Part shown: in pieces, positions 1 to 8,811 of the stretch
Position numbering within the stretch: position 1 is the stretch's first letter
How the letters are laid out: the number at the start of each line of letters is the position of its first letter
NCBI RefSeq assembly: GCF_030812855.1
Contig: NZ_JAUSTK010000008.1
Coordinates: 1 to 64,000 of the forward strand
DNA: 64,000 nt
Origin: Paenibacillus wynnii
GTDB lineage: Bacteria > Bacillota > Bacilli > Paenibacillales > Paenibacillaceae
Direction: 5' to 3'
Position numbers and translations under genes: made by a program
The notes under the pieces: model-generated
The model's database searches: none
The model's input: the letters and a program-made list of their open reading frames with translations, nothing else
Told to the model about the DNA's origin: nothing

Positions 1-55
1 GAAGTGCAGCAATGCATGGAGCTGACCAATACTAATCGGTCGAGGGCTTATCCAA
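1..55 (+). rRNA. 23S rRNA, 3' end (partial)
   Basis: The first bases match the conserved 3' end of bacterial 23S rRNA, ending in ACTAATCGGTCGAGGGCTTA. The gene enters from outside the window. The exact 3' end is estimated. Only about 60 nt separate it from the first tRNA, so no 5S gene can lie between them. Confidence 0.9.
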
Positions 56-116
56 ATATCTAACACGCAGATTCGTTTCGGATTCAGTTTTCAGGCGATC
101 AAGCCTGAAAATATAT

Positions 117-192
117 TCCCTGATAGCTCAGTTGGTAGAGCACTCGACTGTTAATCGAGTTGTCACAGGTTCGAGCCCTGTTCGGGGAGCCA
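117..192 (+). tRNA. tRNA-Asn(GTT)
   Basis: Full cloverleaf: acceptor TCCCTGA pairs with TCGGGGA, the anticodon loop CTGTTAA gives GTT at 150-152, and the T-loop GGTTCGAGCC and encoded CCA are present. First tRNA of the array downstream of 23S. Confidence 0.97.
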
Positions 193-195
193 TAT

Positions 196-288
196 GGAGA
201 GGTGTCCGAGTTTGGCCGAAGGAGCACGATTGGAAATCGTGTAGGCGCCACAAGCGTCTCGAGGGTTCGAATCCCTCTCTCTCCGCCA
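196..288 (+). tRNA. tRNA-Ser(GGA)
   Basis: Class II tRNA with a long variable arm. Acceptor GGAGAGG pairs with CCTCTCTCC-type 3' end, the loop TTGGAAA gives anticodon GGA, and CCA is encoded. Three bases separate it from tRNA-Asn. Confidence 0.96.
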
Positions 289-307
289 TATATTTTCTTA
301 GTAGTTT

Positions 308-382
308 GGCCCGTTGGTCAAGGGGTTAAGACACCTCCCTTTCACGGAGGTAACATGGGTTCGAATCCCATACGGGTCACCA
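308..382 (+). tRNA. tRNA-Glu(TTC)
   Basis: Acceptor GGCCCGT pairs with ACGGGTC. The anticodon loop CTTTCAC gives TTC, the T-arm GGGTTCGAATCCC is canonical, and CCA is encoded. Confidence 0.97.
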
Positions 383-437
383 TTTTCCACTTGATTTTAT
401 AGGTTGAAATTTGGTATGATAACAATTGTTCGTTTAT

Positions 438-513
438 GGAGGCTTAGCTCAGCTGGGAGAGCATCTGCCTTACAAGCAGAGGGTCGGGGGTTCGAACCCC
501 TCAGCCTCCACCA
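438..513 (+). tRNA. tRNA-Val(TAC)
   Basis: Acceptor GGAGGCT pairs with AGCCTCC. The loop CTTACAA between TCTGC and GCAGA stems gives anticodon TAC. CCA is encoded. Confidence 0.97.
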
Positions 514-534
514 TCAATTTTATATTGCTTATGA

Positions 535-615
<81 letters not shown>

Positions 616-693
616 GGAACCGTGGTGTAGTTGGCCTAACATGCCTGCCTGTCACGCAGGAGATCGCGGGTTCGAATCCCGTCGGTTCCGCCA
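616..693 (+). tRNA. tRNA-Asp(GTC)
   Basis: Acceptor GGAACCG pairs with CGGTTCC. The loop CTGTCAC gives anticodon GTC. CCA is encoded. Confidence 0.96.
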
Positions 694-710
694 TTTATAT
701 CTTGTACTAA

Positions 711-786
<76 letters not shown>

Positions 787-806
787 TAAGCCTTACAACA
801 GAATAC

Positions 807-882
<76 letters not shown>

Positions 883-887
883 TCCTT

Positions 888-973
888 GGAGGATTAGCGA
901 AGTGGCCAAACGCATCAGACTGTAAATCTGCTCACGTAAGTGTTCGGTGGTTCGAATCCATCATCCTCCACCA
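888..973 (+). tRNA. tRNA-Tyr(GTA)
   Basis: Class II tRNA with a long variable arm. Acceptor GGAGGAT pairs with ATCCTCC, the loop CTGTAAA gives anticodon GTA, and CCA is encoded. Confidence 0.96.
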
Positions 974-978
974 GTTTT

Positions 979-1052
979 AGGGGCATAGTTTAAGGGTAGA
1001 ACAACGGTCTCCAAAACCGTTGGTGTGGGTTCAATTCCTGCTGCCCCTGCCA
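979..1052 (+). tRNA. tRNA-Trp(CCA)
   Basis: Acceptor AGGGGCA pairs with TGCCCCT. The loop CTCCAAA gives anticodon CCA. The 3' CCA is encoded. Confidence 0.97.
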
Positions 1053-1071
1053 ATAATTTTTAAAGTAATAT

Positions 1072-1148
1072 GGCGATCGTGGCGAAGTGGTTAACGCACC
1101 GGATTGTGGTTCCGGCATTCGTGGGTTCGAGACCCATCGGTCGCCCCA
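1072..1148 (+). tRNA. tRNA-His(GTG), copy 1
   Basis: Includes the extra 5' G (G-1) typical of tRNA-His. The loop TTGTGGT gives anticodon GTG, and CCA is encoded. Copy 2 follows 47 bp downstream with only a few base differences, so this is a local duplication. Confidence 0.96.
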
Positions 1149-1195
1149 TTTTCTTTAAAAGTTAGTGTATTGAGAAGTTTAGTTTTGTATCATAT

Positions 1196-1272
1196 GGCGA
1201 CCGTGGCGAAGGGGTTAACGCACCGGATTGTGGTTCCGGCATTCGTGGGTTCGAGACCCATCGGTCGCCCCA
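1196..1272 (+). tRNA. tRNA-His(GTG), copy 2
   Basis: Near-identical to copy 1. One acceptor base (GATCG versus GACCG) and one D-arm base (AGTGG versus AGGGG) differ. It keeps G-1, anticodon GTG and encoded CCA. Confidence 0.96.
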
Positions 1273-1293
1273 TTTTATTTTTTATTTGTATGT

Positions 1294-1368
1294 TGGGGAT
1301 TAGCCAAGCGGTAAGGCAACGGACTTTGACTCCGTCATGCATAGGTTCAAATCCTATATCCCCAGCCA
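1294..1368 (+). tRNA. tRNA-Gln(TTG)
   Basis: Acceptor TGGGGAT pairs with ATCCCCA. The loop CTTTGAC gives anticodon TTG. CCA is encoded. Confidence 0.97.
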
Positions 1369-1372
1369 TATT

Positions 1373-1447
1373 GCGGACGTGGCTCAGCGGTAGAGCATCG
1401 CCTTGCCAAGGCGAGGGTCGCGGGTTCGATTCCCGTCGTCCGCTCCA
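1373..1447 (+). tRNA. tRNA-Gly(GCC)
   Basis: Acceptor GCGGACG pairs with CGTCCGC. The loop TTGCCAA gives anticodon GCC. CCA is encoded. Confidence 0.97.
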
Positions 1448-1457
1448 ACTGTTTTAT

Positions 1458-1531
1458 GGCGCCATAGCCAAGTGGTAAGGCAAAGCTCTGCAAAAGCTTT
1501 ATCCCCAGTTCAAATCTGGGTGGCGCCTCCA
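1458..1531 (+). tRNA. tRNA-Cys(GCA)
   Basis: Acceptor GGCGCCA pairs with TGGCGCC. The loop CTGCAAA gives anticodon GCA. CCA is encoded. Confidence 0.97.
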
Positions 1532-1540
1532 TTACTTTAT

Positions 1541-1619
1541 GCCGGCGTGGCGGAATGGCAGACGCGCTCGACTCAAAATCGAGTGGGAAACCGTGGAGGT
1601 TCGAGTCCTCTCGCCGGTA
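1541..1619 (+). tRNA. tRNA-Leu(CAA), no encoded CCA
   Basis: Class II tRNA with a long variable arm. Acceptor GCCGGCG pairs with CGCCGGT, and the loop CTCAAAA gives anticodon CAA. After the discriminator A the genome reads TCTT, so this last tRNA of the array lacks an encoded CCA, unlike the other 15; CCA must be added enzymatically. Confidence 0.95.
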
Positions 1620-1623
1620 TCTT

Positions 1624-1672
1624 AAATAGGCTTATAAAATTGCTTTGGAGCAATTTTATAAGCCTATTTTTT
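1624..1672 (+). terminator. Terminator of the rRNA/tRNA operon
   Basis: A long perfect hairpin: arms 1624-1644 and 1649-1669 with a TTGG loop, running into T-rich sequence. It ends the 16-tRNA array. Confidence 0.9.
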
Positions 1673-1873
1673 GTTTCCAGTTTTTTGCCCGTAACCTATC
1701 ATATGATGTTTTAATGCTAACTGAGAAATATAAATATAAAAGTGGTGACACAGCGGAGGAAATGCCTTATTATTTATAGATAATTTTAATGAAACAGTTT
1801 TTAAATATTCATGATACACTAGATTGGATTGCTGAAGATCCGAATCTAGGCGGAACGGAAGGGGGAAATTAGT

Positions 1874-2638
1874 ATCCTATTTCTGAATGAGGTAAGTAAA
1901 AGCTTCAAGCTGCGGGACGGGCTATATAAGGCTGTCGATAATGTTTCACTCGAGGTCAATGCGGGAGCAGTACATGGCATTATCGGTGCAAGCGGAGCCG
2001 GGAAGTCTACGCTGCTGCGAATGATTAATTTACTGGAACAGCCCGACCAGGGAACGGTAACCATAGATGGGCTGCAATTGATGGGATTGCCGGATAAGCT
2101 GCTACGAAAAGAGAGGCAGAAGATCGGGATGATTTTTCAGCAATTTAATTTAGTATCAAATGCAACGGTCAGCCGCAATGTTTCCATCCCTCTGGAGCTG
2201 GCAGGACTGCCGAAGCAAGAGCGGATAAAGCGCGTGAAGGAGTGTTTGATTTTTGTGGGACTGGAGGACAAAGAAGACCAATATCCCGCCCAGCTCAGCG
2301 GTGGACAGCGGCAGCGTGTAGCTATCGCGCGTGCTCTGGCTAATAGCCCGAAACTGCTGCTCTGCGATGAGCCAACCTCTTCACTTGATCCTACAACTAC
2401 TGTGGAGATCCTAAATGTACTGAAGCATGTAAATTCAAGACTTGGGGTAACCATTGTAATAGTCACTCATGAGATGGACGTCATCAAAACCATATGTAGT
2501 CACGTATCCGTGATGGAAAGCGGTCGAATCATTGATTCGTTTTCAAGGGAAGACGGAGAATTCCGTCCTGCCGCAGAAAGCTTTAGTTCCTATCGGGAAG
2601 AGATTATCGGTAAAGAGAGAGAAGCATATGCTAGATAG
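1874..2638 (+). CDS. metN: Methionine ABC importer ATP-binding protein (MetN-like), non-standard start
   Basis: ATPase of a methionine-type ABC importer. Walker A (GASGAGKST) is encoded at about 1991-2017, the Q-loop sits in MIFQQFNLV, the signature is [15 protein letters not shown] and Walker B is LLLCDEPTS. The first in-frame ATG (2021) lies downstream of Walker A, so it cannot be the start. No ATG, GTG or TTG occurs between the in-frame stop at 1847 and 2021. ATC at 1874 sits about 8 nt after AAGGGGG and aligns with the usual MetN N-terminus (xLxLxxVSKxF), so I take it as start; ATT at 1868 is an alternative. The protein is about 255 aa and lacks the C-terminal NIL sensor domain of the usual ~340-aa MetN. 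It overlaps the permease gene by 11 bp. Confidence 0.85.
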   Translation: MLFLNEVSKSFKLRDGLYKAVDNVSLEVNAGAVHGIIGASGAGKSTLLRMINLLEQPDQGTVTIDGLQLMGLPDKLLRKERQKIGMIFQQFNLVSNATVSRNVSIPLELAGLPKQERIKRVKECLIFVGLEDKEDQYPAQLSGGQRQRVAIARALANSPKLLLCDEPTSSLDPTTTVEILNVLKHVNSRLGVTIVIVTHEMDVIKTICSHVSVMESGRIIDSFSREDGEFRPAAESFSSYREEIIGKEREAYAR

Positions 2639-3290
2639 TATGATTAAGTATCAGGCACAAATGTGGCAATCGATTGGGGAAACTTTTGTGATGGTAGGAA
2701 TATCGGTTAGTGCTGCACTGCTGCTGGGACTTCCTCTGGGGACACTGCTGTTTTTTTGCCGAAAAGGCCAGCTCTATGAGAATAAGTACTTGTCTTTGAT
2801 ACTGAACAGCATGGTTAACATTGTACGATCATTTCCCTTTTTGCTGCTGGTCGTTGCTCTGATTCCCCTAACCCGCATAATTGTAGGAACAGCCATCGGT
2901 ACGATTGCTGCGACAGTACCTTTATCCATTGTCGCTATAGCTTATTACTCACGTTTGGTTGAGCAATCTTTGTTGGAGGTACCAAGAGGTACGATAGATG
3001 CTGCCCTGTCTATGGGAGCCTCTAAGCTGGGGCTTACCTTTAAATTTCTGTATGTTGAAGCCCGTACGGGACTGGTGCTCGGATTGACAACCTCGACGAT
3101 CAGCTTTATATCTTTCTCGACAGTGATGGGAGTTGTCGGCGGGGGCGGAGTCGGAGACTTTGCAATCCGTTACGGCTACCAGCGTTTTGAGACTGAAGTG
3201 ATGGTCTATGCGATTCTAGTTATGATCGTATTGGTACAATTGGTTCAATTCACTGGAGGTTCCTTGTCGAGATTCCTTGATAAAAGATGA
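2628..3290 (+). CDS. metI: Methionine ABC importer permease (MetI-like)
   Basis: About 220-aa integral membrane permease of the MetI/BinPDT family. It is hydrophobic throughout with about five membrane segments and the EAA-type loop (ALSMGASKLGLTFKFLYVEA) that contacts the ATPase. I chose the ATG at 2628 (MLDSMIKYQAQMWQSIGETFVMVG), which matches the family N-terminus and translationally overlaps the metN stop. An upstream in-frame start at 2532 would put about 32 polar residues ahead of the domain and is unlikely. Middle gene of metN-metI-metQ. Confidence 0.92.
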   Translation: MLDSMIKYQAQMWQSIGETFVMVGISVSAALLLGLPLGTLLFFCRKGQLYENKYLSLILNSMVNIVRSFPFLLLVVALIPLTRIIVGTAIGTIAATVPLSIVAIAYYSRLVEQSLLEVPRGTIDAALSMGASKLGLTFKFLYVEARTGLVLGLTTSTISFISFSTVMGVVGGGGVGDFAIRYGYQRFETEVMVYAILVMIVLVQLVQFTGGSLSRFLDKR

Positions 3291-3348
3291 TGATGTGTAA
3301 ATTAATAACACAACTATTCGTACTATAAAATGGAGGCTAGCTGCACTA

Positions 3349-4173
3349 ATGAAAAAGTTAATAATAATGGTTCTTACACTTACGGTTATCATTGCAGGTT
3401 GTGGGGAGAAGAAAGCATCTGAAGGAAGCCAGGCTCCGGATTCAGCGGAGTCTAGTAAGTTGAAAGTGGCGACTCTGATTCCTCCGATGACGGATATTAT
3501 GGATATTGTGAAACCATTGCTGAAAGAGGATGGTATCGAGCTTGAGATTGTAATATTGTCGGACAACGTGCAGCCGAATGAGGCGTTAGCCAATAAGGAA
3601 GTTGACGCTAACTTTTTTCAACATGTTCCTTATATGGAGCAATTCAATGCCAGCAAGGGTTCTGAGCTTGTTGCGGTCCAGCCTGTTTATAATGCGATTT
3701 ACGGAGGTTATTCCAAACGTTTTAAAAATATCGGAGAATTACCGGATGGATCAACTCTTGTAATGGCAAATGATCCATCGAATATAGGGCGTTCCTTGGT
3801 AATGTTCGAGGCGGCGGGGTTAATCAAGCTGAAGGAAGGCGTAGGTATTCAAGCAACTCAGGCAGACATTGTAGAGAATCCAAGAAAGTTTGTGTTTGAG
3901 GAAGTGGATTTGCTGATGCTGGCCCGTATGCTGGATGATGCTGACTTGGTGGCCATGACTCCGGCTTACGCCAGTCCGCTTGGACTTACACCGAAGAAGG
4001 ATGCACTGATAACGGAAAATGAGGACTCCGAGTTCTCCATAAATCTGGTTTCTCGCAAAGATAATAAGGATTCTGCAGCAATCAAAAAGCTGGCCGAACG
4101 GATGAGTGGTCCTGAAGTGAGAAAGTTTCTAGAGGACAACTACGCAGATATCGCGATTCCAGCTTTTAAATAA
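3349..4173 (+). CDS. metQ: Methionine-binding lipoprotein (MetQ/NlpA family)
   Basis: 274-aa substrate-binding lipoprotein. The N-terminus MKKLIIMVLTLTVIIAGC is a type II signal peptide with lipobox IAGC. The mature part has the NlpA-family signatures LKVATLIPPMTDIMDIVKPLLKEDG, DANFFQHVPYMEQFN and VAVQPVYNAIYGGYS. It would capture methionine (or a related ligand) outside the membrane and deliver it to MetI/MetN. GGAGG lies ahead of the ATG. A terminator follows. I looked for a SAM riboswitch or T-box upstream of metN and saw none. Confidence 0.93.
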   Translation: MKKLIIMVLTLTVIIAGCGEKKASEGSQAPDSAESSKLKVATLIPPMTDIMDIVKPLLKEDGIELEIVILSDNVQPNEALANKEVDANFFQHVPYMEQFNASKGSELVAVQPVYNAIYGGYSKRFKNIGELPDGSTLVMANDPSNIGRSLVMFEAAGLIKLKEGVGIQATQADIVENPRKFVFEEVDLLMLARMLDDADLVAMTPAYASPLGLTPKKDALITENEDSEFSINLVSRKDNKDSAAIKKLAERMSGPEVRKFLEDNYADIAIPAFK

Positions 4174-4210
4174 AAGAATCTTCCCAATGTATAAAAGTGA
4201 TTTACCAACA

Positions 4211-4244
4211 GCAGGCTTCCTGAAATAGGAGGCTTGCTTTTTTT
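4211..4244 (+). terminator. Terminator after metQ
   Basis: 11-bp stem with G-U pairs (GCAGGCTTCCT with AGGAGGCTTGC), a GAAAT loop and a run of seven T. Confidence 0.85.
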
Positions 4245-4366
4245 GCTAATAAATTAGGTATTTTGTCTTATTTTGTTTTCTATTTTATCTAATTTAAAGA
4301 TAACAATAACACAATACAAAACTATAAAAACAAATACAGAACATATTCAAATGAATATAGGGCCTG

Positions 4367-4393
4367 TATAATATATTATTAAGCGCTTACAAT
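4367..4393 (+). promoter_or_regulatory. Candidate promoter -10 and cre-like site of the mannanase gene
   Basis: TATAAT at 4367-4372 preceded by AT-rich DNA, with a weak TTCAAA about 15 nt upstream. Immediately downstream (4379-4393) is TTAAGCGCTTACAAT, which on the minus strand resembles a CcpA cre box (TTGTAAGCGCTTAA). A cre site there would block initiation or elongation when preferred sugars are present, as expected for a polysaccharide-degrading enzyme. Confidence 0.5.
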
Positions 4394-4523
4394 GTAATAT
4401 ATTAGTATTTTTGAACCGTATTCATTAGATTTTTTGCTAAAATAGCAAAGGGAAGGGTGATGACAAAAATATATATTTGTTATTTTTTATTTGGTGAAAT
4501 ACATGATTCTTAGGAGGGTTCTC

Positions 4524-7500
4524 ATGAAAGGTTCAACGAAATGGCTAGCTTCCTTCATGGCTGCGGCAATGATTGGAACCTCGCTTGCTCCAGCTTACGC
4601 GGCTACAGGCGAGGCAGGAAATGCTTCATCTACTCCTTCTGATTTGCAGGGGCACTGGGCAGCTACTGATATTAGTCAATGGATGAATAACGGCGTCATT
4701 AGCGGTTATCCAGATGGGACATTCCACCCAAATCAGAGTATCACCCGCGCAGAGCTTGTGACTATTATTAATCAAGTATTCGGTTTTACCGCTGAATCAA
4801 CCATTAATTTTACTGATGTTTCAGCTAGTAGTTGGTATGCGCAACAACTCGCTATCGCTAAGGAAGCTGGTTATTACCATGGCTTTGAAAAGAATCTGGC
4901 TCGGGCCACAACGGAAATGTCCCGCCAAGATGCAGTGACACTGCTCGCAAGGGCATTTAGCCTGGCTACTGGGGAGAATTCGGCGTTTGCCTCGTCCTTT
5001 AAAGATTCAGCTGATATTCAGAAATACGCAGTTGAAGCTGTAAATGCCTTTGCAGGTAAAATCAGCGGATATCCGGATGGTTCCTTTAAGCCAGAAGGTA
5101 AAATAACCCGTGCTGAAGTGGTAACGCTTCTAGATCAACTGGTATCAGGGTATTATGCAACAACGGCTTACCATGAAGCTGCTGTCATTAATGGAAGCGT
5201 AGTCATTAATAAAAACGGAGCGAACCTGAAGGGAGCGACTATCAACGGGAATCTTTATCTCGCACCCGGTATCGGCAACGGTGAAGTTACACTTGACGGG
5301 ATAACGGTTAAGGGAACCACTTATGTATGGGGTGGCGGAGAGAACACAATCACTTTCAATAACGCCAATCTTGGCAATGTGCAAGTGAACCGCCCGGATG
5401 GTTTGGTTCGAGTGGTGACAACCGGGGAGACACAGATTGATAATATCTCAATGGAAAGCAAGTCTCGCCTAGAGCTTGGGGCTGGTTCGAAAATCGATGA
5501 AGTCACAGTTAATCAATCAGTCGCCTTATTGATTGCGGACGGAGCCTCAATTACCAACTTGACGGTTAATCTAGATGCAGCCGGTACGACAATTGTCGGT
5601 AAAGGCAATATTCCGAATGCCATTGTTCGAGCTCCCGGCCTCACCGTCAACGGTGAAGTGGTTGCGGCAGGCATGGTTGCTGTGGCAAACGGTGTACCGA
5701 AATCGGTCTCTCCAACGACACCAACGACGAATAACGGTTCTGGCACTGTAACCCCAGCACCTATATCTACAGTCGACTTCGTTGACTCGAAGGCTACAGC
5801 TGAGACCAAGTCTCTTTTCACCTATCTTCAGGATATCCGCGGAAAGAATATATTATTTGGACAGCAGCACGCTACAACCGAAGGGATGTCAATCACAGAA
5901 AAGAACGGTACCCAGTCTGATTCTCTTAATGCGGTGGGTGCTTATCCTGCGGTTTTTGGTTGGGATACGCTCAGTCTCGAGGGGCATGAGAAGCCAGGAG
6001 TATCGGGTAACTTTGAGCAAAGCCGCGACAACCTGATCGATGTAATGAAAAAAGCGTACGCCCAAAACGGTGTGCTTAACCTGAGCTCACATATGCCGAA
6101 CTTTGTGACAGGCGGAGACTTCTATGACCTTAAAGGCAACGTAGTATCAACTATTCTCCCCGGTGGTTCGAACCATCAGGAGTTTAATCAGTTCTTAGAC
6201 AATATCGCCGATTTTGCAACAAAACTGAAGACTGACGATGGCAAACCGATTCCGGTTATTTTCCGCCCATTCCACGAGCAAAGCGGTAGCTGGTTTTGGT
6301 GGGGGGCAGCCTTCACTACAAAAGATGAATATAAAGAAATCTACAGATATACCGTCGAATATCTACGTGATCAAAAAGGTGTTCACAACTTCCTCTATGC
6401 CTACTCGCCAGGGGGAGGTTTCGGGGACAATGAGGAGAAATACCTTGAGACTTATCCAGGTGACGAGTATGTAGATATCATTGGCTTCGACAGCTATTAT
6501 AACGGGGAAGGCCAAGGCTGGTTCGACAGTGTTGTTAAGGAAACGAAGCTTGTCTCCAAAATTGCTGATCGAAAGAATAAAGTGGCAGCACTTACGGAAT
6601 TCGGTTATCAAAAAATGCAGGTTAGCGGAAATACAACGACTGACTTCTATACACGTTTGGCTACTGCGTTGAAGAGTGATCCTGACTCCAAGCGCATGGC
6701 TTATATGTTGACTTGGGCGAACTTTGGTGCGAACTCTATTTATGTACCGTATCCAACAGGTGACCCTGCTCATGAACATGAGATGCTTGCAGATTTCAAA
6801 AAATTCTATGATGATGAGTATTCGATATTTAGCAACGGGGTAACCGGCGCTTATAACCGGAGTGTAAATGCTGCGGTTGAAAAGCCGTTGATGCATATCG
6901 CTTCACCTACGAACCAAGGTACGATCAGCACGAATACTACGAAGGTTCGAGCCCGTGTTTTAAATGAAACGCCTGCAAAGGTTGTATACACTGTTAACGG
7001 CTCCACTACTGAAACACCAATGACGTTGGAAGCTGACGGCTTCTTGTATTCAGCAGATTGGTCACCGGCTGCCAGCCTCAACGGCAAGTCGAATACTATT
7101 ACTGTTAAGGTGTATGGCGCTGACGGTACGGTTCTACAGGAACAAACCAATACGGTCTTCGTGAAAATTGGTGAAGTATTAATCCATTCGTATACTTTTG
7201 ATCAAGATATCCTAGGCGTACAAAATAATGGAGGGTATCAGGCTGATGTTTCGTCTCTCTCCCACAGTACTCTGGATGGCAATGGTGTTCTTGAATTGGG
7301 TGTTACAAACGCTGTTTATAGTGATAATTGGCAGGAGATGAAGCTGGAGTTGACCAACGCGAAGTCGGTCATTAACAGTGATACCTTAGCCGATGTGTCA
7401 CGTATCAAGTTCGATGCGTGGATACCGGTATCAGCGGGAAGCCCGAAAGCTACCCCAAGTATTCGTGCTGTAGTTATGCTTCCACCTGATTGGGATAACA

Positions 7501-8732
7501 AATACGGAATGGAAACCACACAGGTTGCTCTATCGAACATGCAAAAGGTAACCATTGACGGTGTTGAATACGCGAAGTTCTCCCCGACCATCGATTTGCC
7601 GGATGCAGCCAAACGCGCAGCGGCAGGCGATATTGCACTTTCCCTGGTGGGCAGTGGTTTGGATAGCGATACTACTTCGTTCCCGGTGTATATCGATAAT
7701 ATCCAACTTTACAGCACCTTTGCGGAAGCTACAGCTGATCCCGCTGTAGTTGACGACTTCGAAGGCTATCTGGGAAGTAACCTTTCATTGCAGACCAAAT
7801 TTGTTCATGCCGGAGGAGATATTGCTTCAGCATCGCTAGATGCGGGCCATAAGCAAAGCGGCAGCTATGGATTAAAGTACACCTATACATTGGGCGGCAA
7901 TGGGTACACGGGTATTACCAAATCGATGGGCAGTGCAGACTGGTCTGGCTTTAATGCCCTTCAGTTCTGGTATCAGCCGGATGCACAGGGTCAAAAGCTG
8001 GTTATTCAGATCAATGCCAGCGGTAAAACTTATGAATATTACCCGGACACCAAGACTACAACGGCACAATTCGTCACGGCGAAATTCAGTGATTTCAAAC
8101 CGGCTAACGGTGCTACAGGTACGTTGACCAAATTGAACTTGAAGGCTATTCAAGCGTTCTCGATTTATACGAATGCCGTACCTAGCGGTACAACACTGAC
8201 GTCGGATATGTATTTTGACGATATCAAAGCGGTGAATGATCCTAATGCAGGAACAGTGCCGAGCGGCAGTGCCGGCGGAGGAATTGCTCTTGGTACACTG
8301 TTTGACTTTGAAAGCTCGCTGCAGGAGTGGGGATTTGGTCAAAACACCTTAGCTACCAACCTTGCCAACTCTACAGATGGAAACAGTAAGGTACTTAGTG
8401 TTGATTTCCCAAATACCTTGCCAACGAATACCAACTTTGAGCTAAATAATATTGGGAATAGAGATCTGAGTAACGGGAGTACGTTGAAGCTGAAAGTCCG
8501 TATATCATCCGGCTCAGCAATAGCTAAGCTATTTATTAAAACTGGTGGTGGCTGGGCTTGGGCAGACTCGGGTGAACAAACACTGACCACGGATTATCAG
8601 TGGATCACTATTGATTTGAACCAGAGTACGATCGATAAAACCTTGATTCAATCGATGGGGCTCCAAATCTCTTCTCCGAGCGGCACCAACTCACCTCTAA
8701 CGGTTTATGTAGACGACGTTATTCTAGAATAG
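4524..8732 (+). CDS. Cell-surface SLH-domain GH26 beta-mannanase with multiple carbohydrate-binding modules
   Basis: 1402-aa secreted enzyme. Start ATG 4524 follows TAGGAGGG at good spacing; MKGSTKWLASFMAAAMIGTS...AYA is a Sec signal peptide. Three SLH repeats (about residues 41-205; motifs GYPDGTFHP and GYPDGSFKP) would anchor it to secondary cell-wall polymer. A repetitive beta-rich segment (about 215-375) and a Thr/Pro linker follow. The GH26 domain spans about 415-770: FGQQHATTEG, acid/base E585 in FRPFHEQSGSWFWW, nucleophile E692 in ALTEFGYQ, so it should hydrolyse beta-1,4-mannan. The C-terminus has an Ig-like linker (about 790-890), a CBM27/CBM23-like mannan-binding module (about 890-1070), a CBM11-like module (about 1075-1240) and a last CBM-like module (about 1255-1402). 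Transcribed alone. Module family assignments are from recognisable patterns, not searches. Confidence 0.92.
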   Translation: MKGSTKWLASFMAAAMIGTSLAPAYAATGEAGNASSTPSDLQGHWAATDISQWMNNGVISGYPDGTFHPNQSITRAELVTIINQVFGFTAESTINFTDVSASSWYAQQLAIAKEAGYYHGFEKNLARATTEMSRQDAVTLLARAFSLATGENSAFASSFKDSADIQKYAVEAVNAFAGKISGYPDGSFKPEGKITRAEVVTLLDQLVSGYYATTAYHEAAVINGSVVINKNGANLKGATINGNLYLAPGIGNGEVTLDGITVKGTTYVWGGGENTITFNNANLGNVQVNRPDGLVRVVTTGETQIDNISMESKSRLELGAGSKIDEVTVNQSVALLIADGASITNLTVNLDAAGTTIVGKGNIPNAIVRAPGLTVNGEVVAAGMVAVANGVPKSVSPTTPTTNNGSGTVTPAPISTVDFVDSKATAETKSLFTYLQDIRGKNILFGQQHATTEGMSITEKNGTQSDSLNAVGAYPAVFGWDTLSLEGHEKPGVSGNFEQSRDNLIDVMKKAYAQNGVLNLSSHMPNFVTGGDFYDLKGNVVSTILPGGSNHQEFNQFLDNIADFATKLKTDDGKPIPVIFRPFHEQSGSWFWWGAAFTTKDEYKEIYRYTVEYLRDQKGVHNFLYAYSPGGGFGDNEEKYLETYPGDEYVDIIGFDSYYNGEGQGWFDSVVKETKLVSKIADRKNKVAALTEFGYQKMQVSGNTTTDFYTRLATALKSDPDSKRMAYMLTWANFGANSIYVPYPTGDPAHEHEMLADFKKFYDDEYSIFSNGVTGAYNRSVNAAVEKPLMHIASPTNQGTISTNTTKVRARVLNETPAKVVYTVNGSTTETPMTLEADGFLYSADWSPAASLNGKSNTITVKVYGADGTVLQEQTNTVFVKIGEVLIHSYTFDQDILGVQNNGGYQADVSSLSHSTLDGNGVLELGVTNAVYSDNWQEMKLELTNAKSVINSDTLADVSRIKFDAWIPVSAGSPKATPSIRAVVMLPPDWDNKYGMETTQVALSNMQKVTIDGVEYAKFSPTIDLPDAAKRAAAGDIALSLVGSGLDSDTTSFPVYIDNIQLYSTFAEATADPAVVDDFEGYLGSNLSLQTKFVHAGGDIASASLDAGHKQSGSYGLKYTYTLGGNGYTGITKSMGSADWSGFNALQFWYQPDAQGQKLVIQINASGKTYEYYPDTKTTTAQFVTAKFSDFKPANGATGTLTKLNLKAIQAFSIYTNAVPSGTTLTSDMYFDDIKAVNDPNAGTVPSGSAGGGIALGTLFDFESSLQEWGFGQNTLATNLANSTDGNSKVLSVDFPNTLPTNTNFELNNIGNRDLSNGSTLKLKVRISSGSAIAKLFIKTGGGWAWADSGEQTLTTDYQWITIDLNQSTIDKTLIQSMGLQISSPSGTNSPLTVYVDDVILE

Positions 8733-8744
8733 AGTTGGTTTAAA

Positions 8745-8787
8745 AAAGAGTACTTGAGATTACAACCTCAAGTACTCTTTATTTTTA
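8745..8787. terminator. Bidirectional terminator between mannanase and ABC permease genes
   Basis: 14-bp perfect stem (8745-8758 with 8767-8780) flanked by A-run and T-run, so it can serve both converging genes. Confidence 0.85.
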
Positions 8788-8811
8788 TTTCTCCATGTAT
8801 TGGAGTATTGG

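Noticed and set aside
1673-1873. Possible SAM riboswitch or T-box upstream of the methionine importer
   Set aside because: Looked for the S-box stems and T-box sequence and saw neither; only AT-rich spacer.
6363-6896. 177-aa minus-strand frame within the mannanase gene
   Set aside because: Antisense to the GH26 catalytic domain with no start signal or family match.
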